From Bryobacteraceae bacterium (GTDB taxonomy: Bacteria > Acidobacteriota > Terriglobia > Bryobacterales > Bryobacteraceae), in assembly GCA_030039005.1 (NCBI GenBank), contig JASHQT010000339.1, forward strand, positions 1 to 7,696: a stretch of 7,696 nt of DNA, given 5' to 3'. Shown piece by piece: positions 6,960 through 7,696 of this stretch (its first letter is position 1; every line of letters starts with the position of its first letter). A model generated the notes under the pieces. That model worked only from the letters and a program-made list of their open reading frames with translations, searched no databases and had not been told where the DNA came from. A program made the position numbers and the translations under genes.

Positions 6960-7053
6960 GATTCAACTGTAGCGAACACATGTAGTGAACTGCGGGCGGC
7001 GTATACTCGTATGGAGAAATAGGCTCGGTTGCCTCAGAAAGGGCAGACTGGAC
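6960..7053. promoter_or_regulatory. Divergent intergenic promoter region
   Basis: This 94-nt gap lies between the leftward DUF255 start and the rightward superinfection-immunity-like gene, so it must hold both promoters unless one is read from farther away. A -10-like TATACT lies at 7002-7007 for the rightward gene, without a convincing -35. On the leftward strand TACAGT (complement of 6966-6971) is close to a -10, but too near the start for a long leader. GTAGCGAAC (6969-6977) and GTAGTGAAC (6982-6990) form a direct repeat with an offset of 13 nt and one mismatch. The rightward RBS-like GAAAGGG is at 7037-7043. Confidence 0.45.
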
Positions 7054-7386
7054 ATGTTCCACTTCTTCGGTTTTCCGTTTTTTCTCGCCGGGGTTGCGCT
7101 GTACTTTTTGCCGACGATTATCGGTGCATCGCGGCACAAGACGAACCTGGTGGGGATCTTCCTGGTGAATCTCTTCCTGGGCTGGAGCATCATCGGCTGG
7201 GTGATCGCGCTGGTGTGGGCGGTTTCCACCGAGCGCGTGGATCAGATGGCGTACGCGCCCAGGATGCCGCCAGGCACGGCGCCGCAAGCACAACCCCAGA
7301 TGCATGCGCGGTATTGTCCCAACTGCGGGAGCACCGGGCCGGCGGGGGCGCAATTTTGCGCGCAGTGCGGGCAGAGGTTGGGGTGA
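7054..7386 (+). CDS. Superinfection-immunity-family membrane protein with C-terminal zinc ribbon
   Basis: The predicted product has 110 residues in two parts. Residues 5-57 hold two transmembrane helices with the pattern of the superinfection immunity (Imm-like) family: LYFLPTIIGASRHKTNLVGI, then FLVNLFLGWSIIGWVIALVW. Residues 87-109 are a zinc ribbon, YCPNCG-x10-CAQCGQRL, with C88, C91, C102 and C105. A proline/glutamine-rich linker (about 68-84) joins them. The family is named after phage T4 Imm, which blocks DNA entry of superinfecting phage, but most bacterial members are chromosomal and of unknown role, so immunity is not shown here. The ribbon side is probably cytoplasmic. I chose ATG 7054 because GAAAGGG (7037-7043) is 10 nt upstream; the longer GTG 6985 form adds an unrelated arginine-rich tail. 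It is divergent from the DUF255 gene and monocistronic as far as seen. Confidence 0.85.
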   Translation: MFHFFGFPFFLAGVALYFLPTIIGASRHKTNLVGIFLVNLFLGWSIIGWVIALVWAVSTERVDQMAYAPRMPPGTAPQAQPQMHARYCPNCGSTGPAGAQFCAQCGQRLG

Positions 7387-7423
7387 ACGGCGGAACAGGG
7401 GAGGCGGTTAGTCGCAGTCGCGT

Positions 7424-7441
7424 CGGCCTTGAGCCGCTTTT
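7424..7441 (+). terminator. Weak candidate terminator after the zinc-ribbon gene
   Basis: CGGC (7424-7427) and GCCG (7433-7436) can form a 4-bp GC stem around CTTGA, followed by CTTTT (7437-7441). The stem is short and the T-run is only four, so it is a marginal intrinsic terminator. It lies about 40 nt after the stop of the membrane protein. Nothing else is recognised in the gap 7387-7468. Confidence 0.3.
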
Positions 7442-7468
7442 CGATCGCCCCCGGATAAATGGCCTTTC

Positions 7469-7696
7469 CTATCGCAGGTTTTCCAGGAGGCTGATGAAGA
7501 ACGCGTCCGCGAACCTCGATTTCTGCCGCACAGCCCCAGCATCAATTCGTTCGAGAATCTCGAATCCATGCCGCGTCTTGTGATAAACACGCTTAGCCGT
7601 CTTAGCCGTCGCTCGATCTAATCCGCCCATGATGTCCTTCTTGGGCACATCCTCAATTGCGGGATTTTTGGGCAAGGCTGACTCGTTGAACCCGTT
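7469..7696 (-). CDS. C-terminal fragment of an unrecognised protein, cut by the window edge
   Basis: The leftward frame is open from the window edge to the TAG at 7469-7471, giving the last 75 residues of a longer or edge-starting protein. Visible features are a charged segment DVPKKDIMGGLDRATAKTAK, the stretch VYHKTRHGFEILERIDAG, and a C-terminal helix-like RFADAFFISLLENLR. An internal TTG (7675) or ATG (7632) could start a shorter product, but the frame continues past both. Codon choice looks reasonable for coding DNA, and the other frames here give low-complexity arginine/serine-rich peptides. I do not recognise the family. The true start lies outside the window. It converges with the zinc-ribbon gene across an 82-nt gap. 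Confidence 0.5.
   Translation of the reverse strand, partial: NGFNESALPKNPAIEDVPKKDIMGGLDRATAKTAKRVYHKTRHGFEILERIDAGAVRQKSRFADAFFISLLENLR
7592..7609. repeat. Perfect 9-bp tandem duplication
   Basis: CTTAGCCGT occurs twice in tandem (7592-7600, 7601-7609). On the leftward fragment gene it keeps the frame and encodes TAKTAK, so it is probably a recent in-frame slippage duplication. Confidence 0.7.

Noticed and set aside
1..7696. Hidden defence island, CRISPR array, insertion sequence, tRNA or attachment site
   Set aside because: No regularly spaced repeats, transposase or integrase motifs, or tRNA-like cloverleaf were found on reading both strands; the immunity-family protein alone does not make a defence system.

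Overview
The window is a GC-rich bacterial chromosome segment that most resembles Acidobacteriota, probably the Bryobacterales/Solibacter side. The strongest pointer is an orphan double-FtsX permease of the 'acidobacterial duplicated orphan permease' (ADOP) type. Secreted proteins with signal peptides ending in '-AQ' and the strong G/C third-position bias fit this. The assignment is an inference from family knowledge; no phylogenetic marker gene is present.

Layout. The left part (57-3387) reads rightward: a small secreted monoheme cytochrome c, a 67-residue four-cysteine protein starting at a TTG codon 4 nt after the cytochrome stop, then, behind a clear inverted repeat, the roughly 880-residue permease. 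The middle and right part (3406-6959) reads leftward. From its promoter end it holds a 688-residue DUF255/YyaL/SPATA20-type protein (thioredoxin-like domain plus six-hairpin domain), a Tpx thiol peroxidase, a 72-codon small ORF 6 nt behind tpx, and a secreted Ig-like (Big_2) protein that converges on the permease with an 18-nt gap. A divergent intergenic region (6960-7053) separates this block from a rightward gene for a two-helix membrane protein of the superinfection-immunity family with a C-terminal zinc ribbon. The right edge holds the C-terminal end of an unrecognised leftward gene cut by the window.

How it fits together. DUF255 protein, Tpx and the small ORF are tightly packed and co-oriented, so a thiol-redox/peroxide-defence transcription unit is plausible, although tpx has its own good ribosome binding site and a -10-like hexamer. 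The cytochrome and the Cys4 protein may be co-transcribed. The permease looks separately regulated through the 697-730 inverted repeat. I see no rRNA, tRNA, CRISPR, transposase, prophage structural gene or defence island. This is mostly ordinary chromosome with a few under-described small proteins and regulatory structures, and I do not claim a new multi-gene system.
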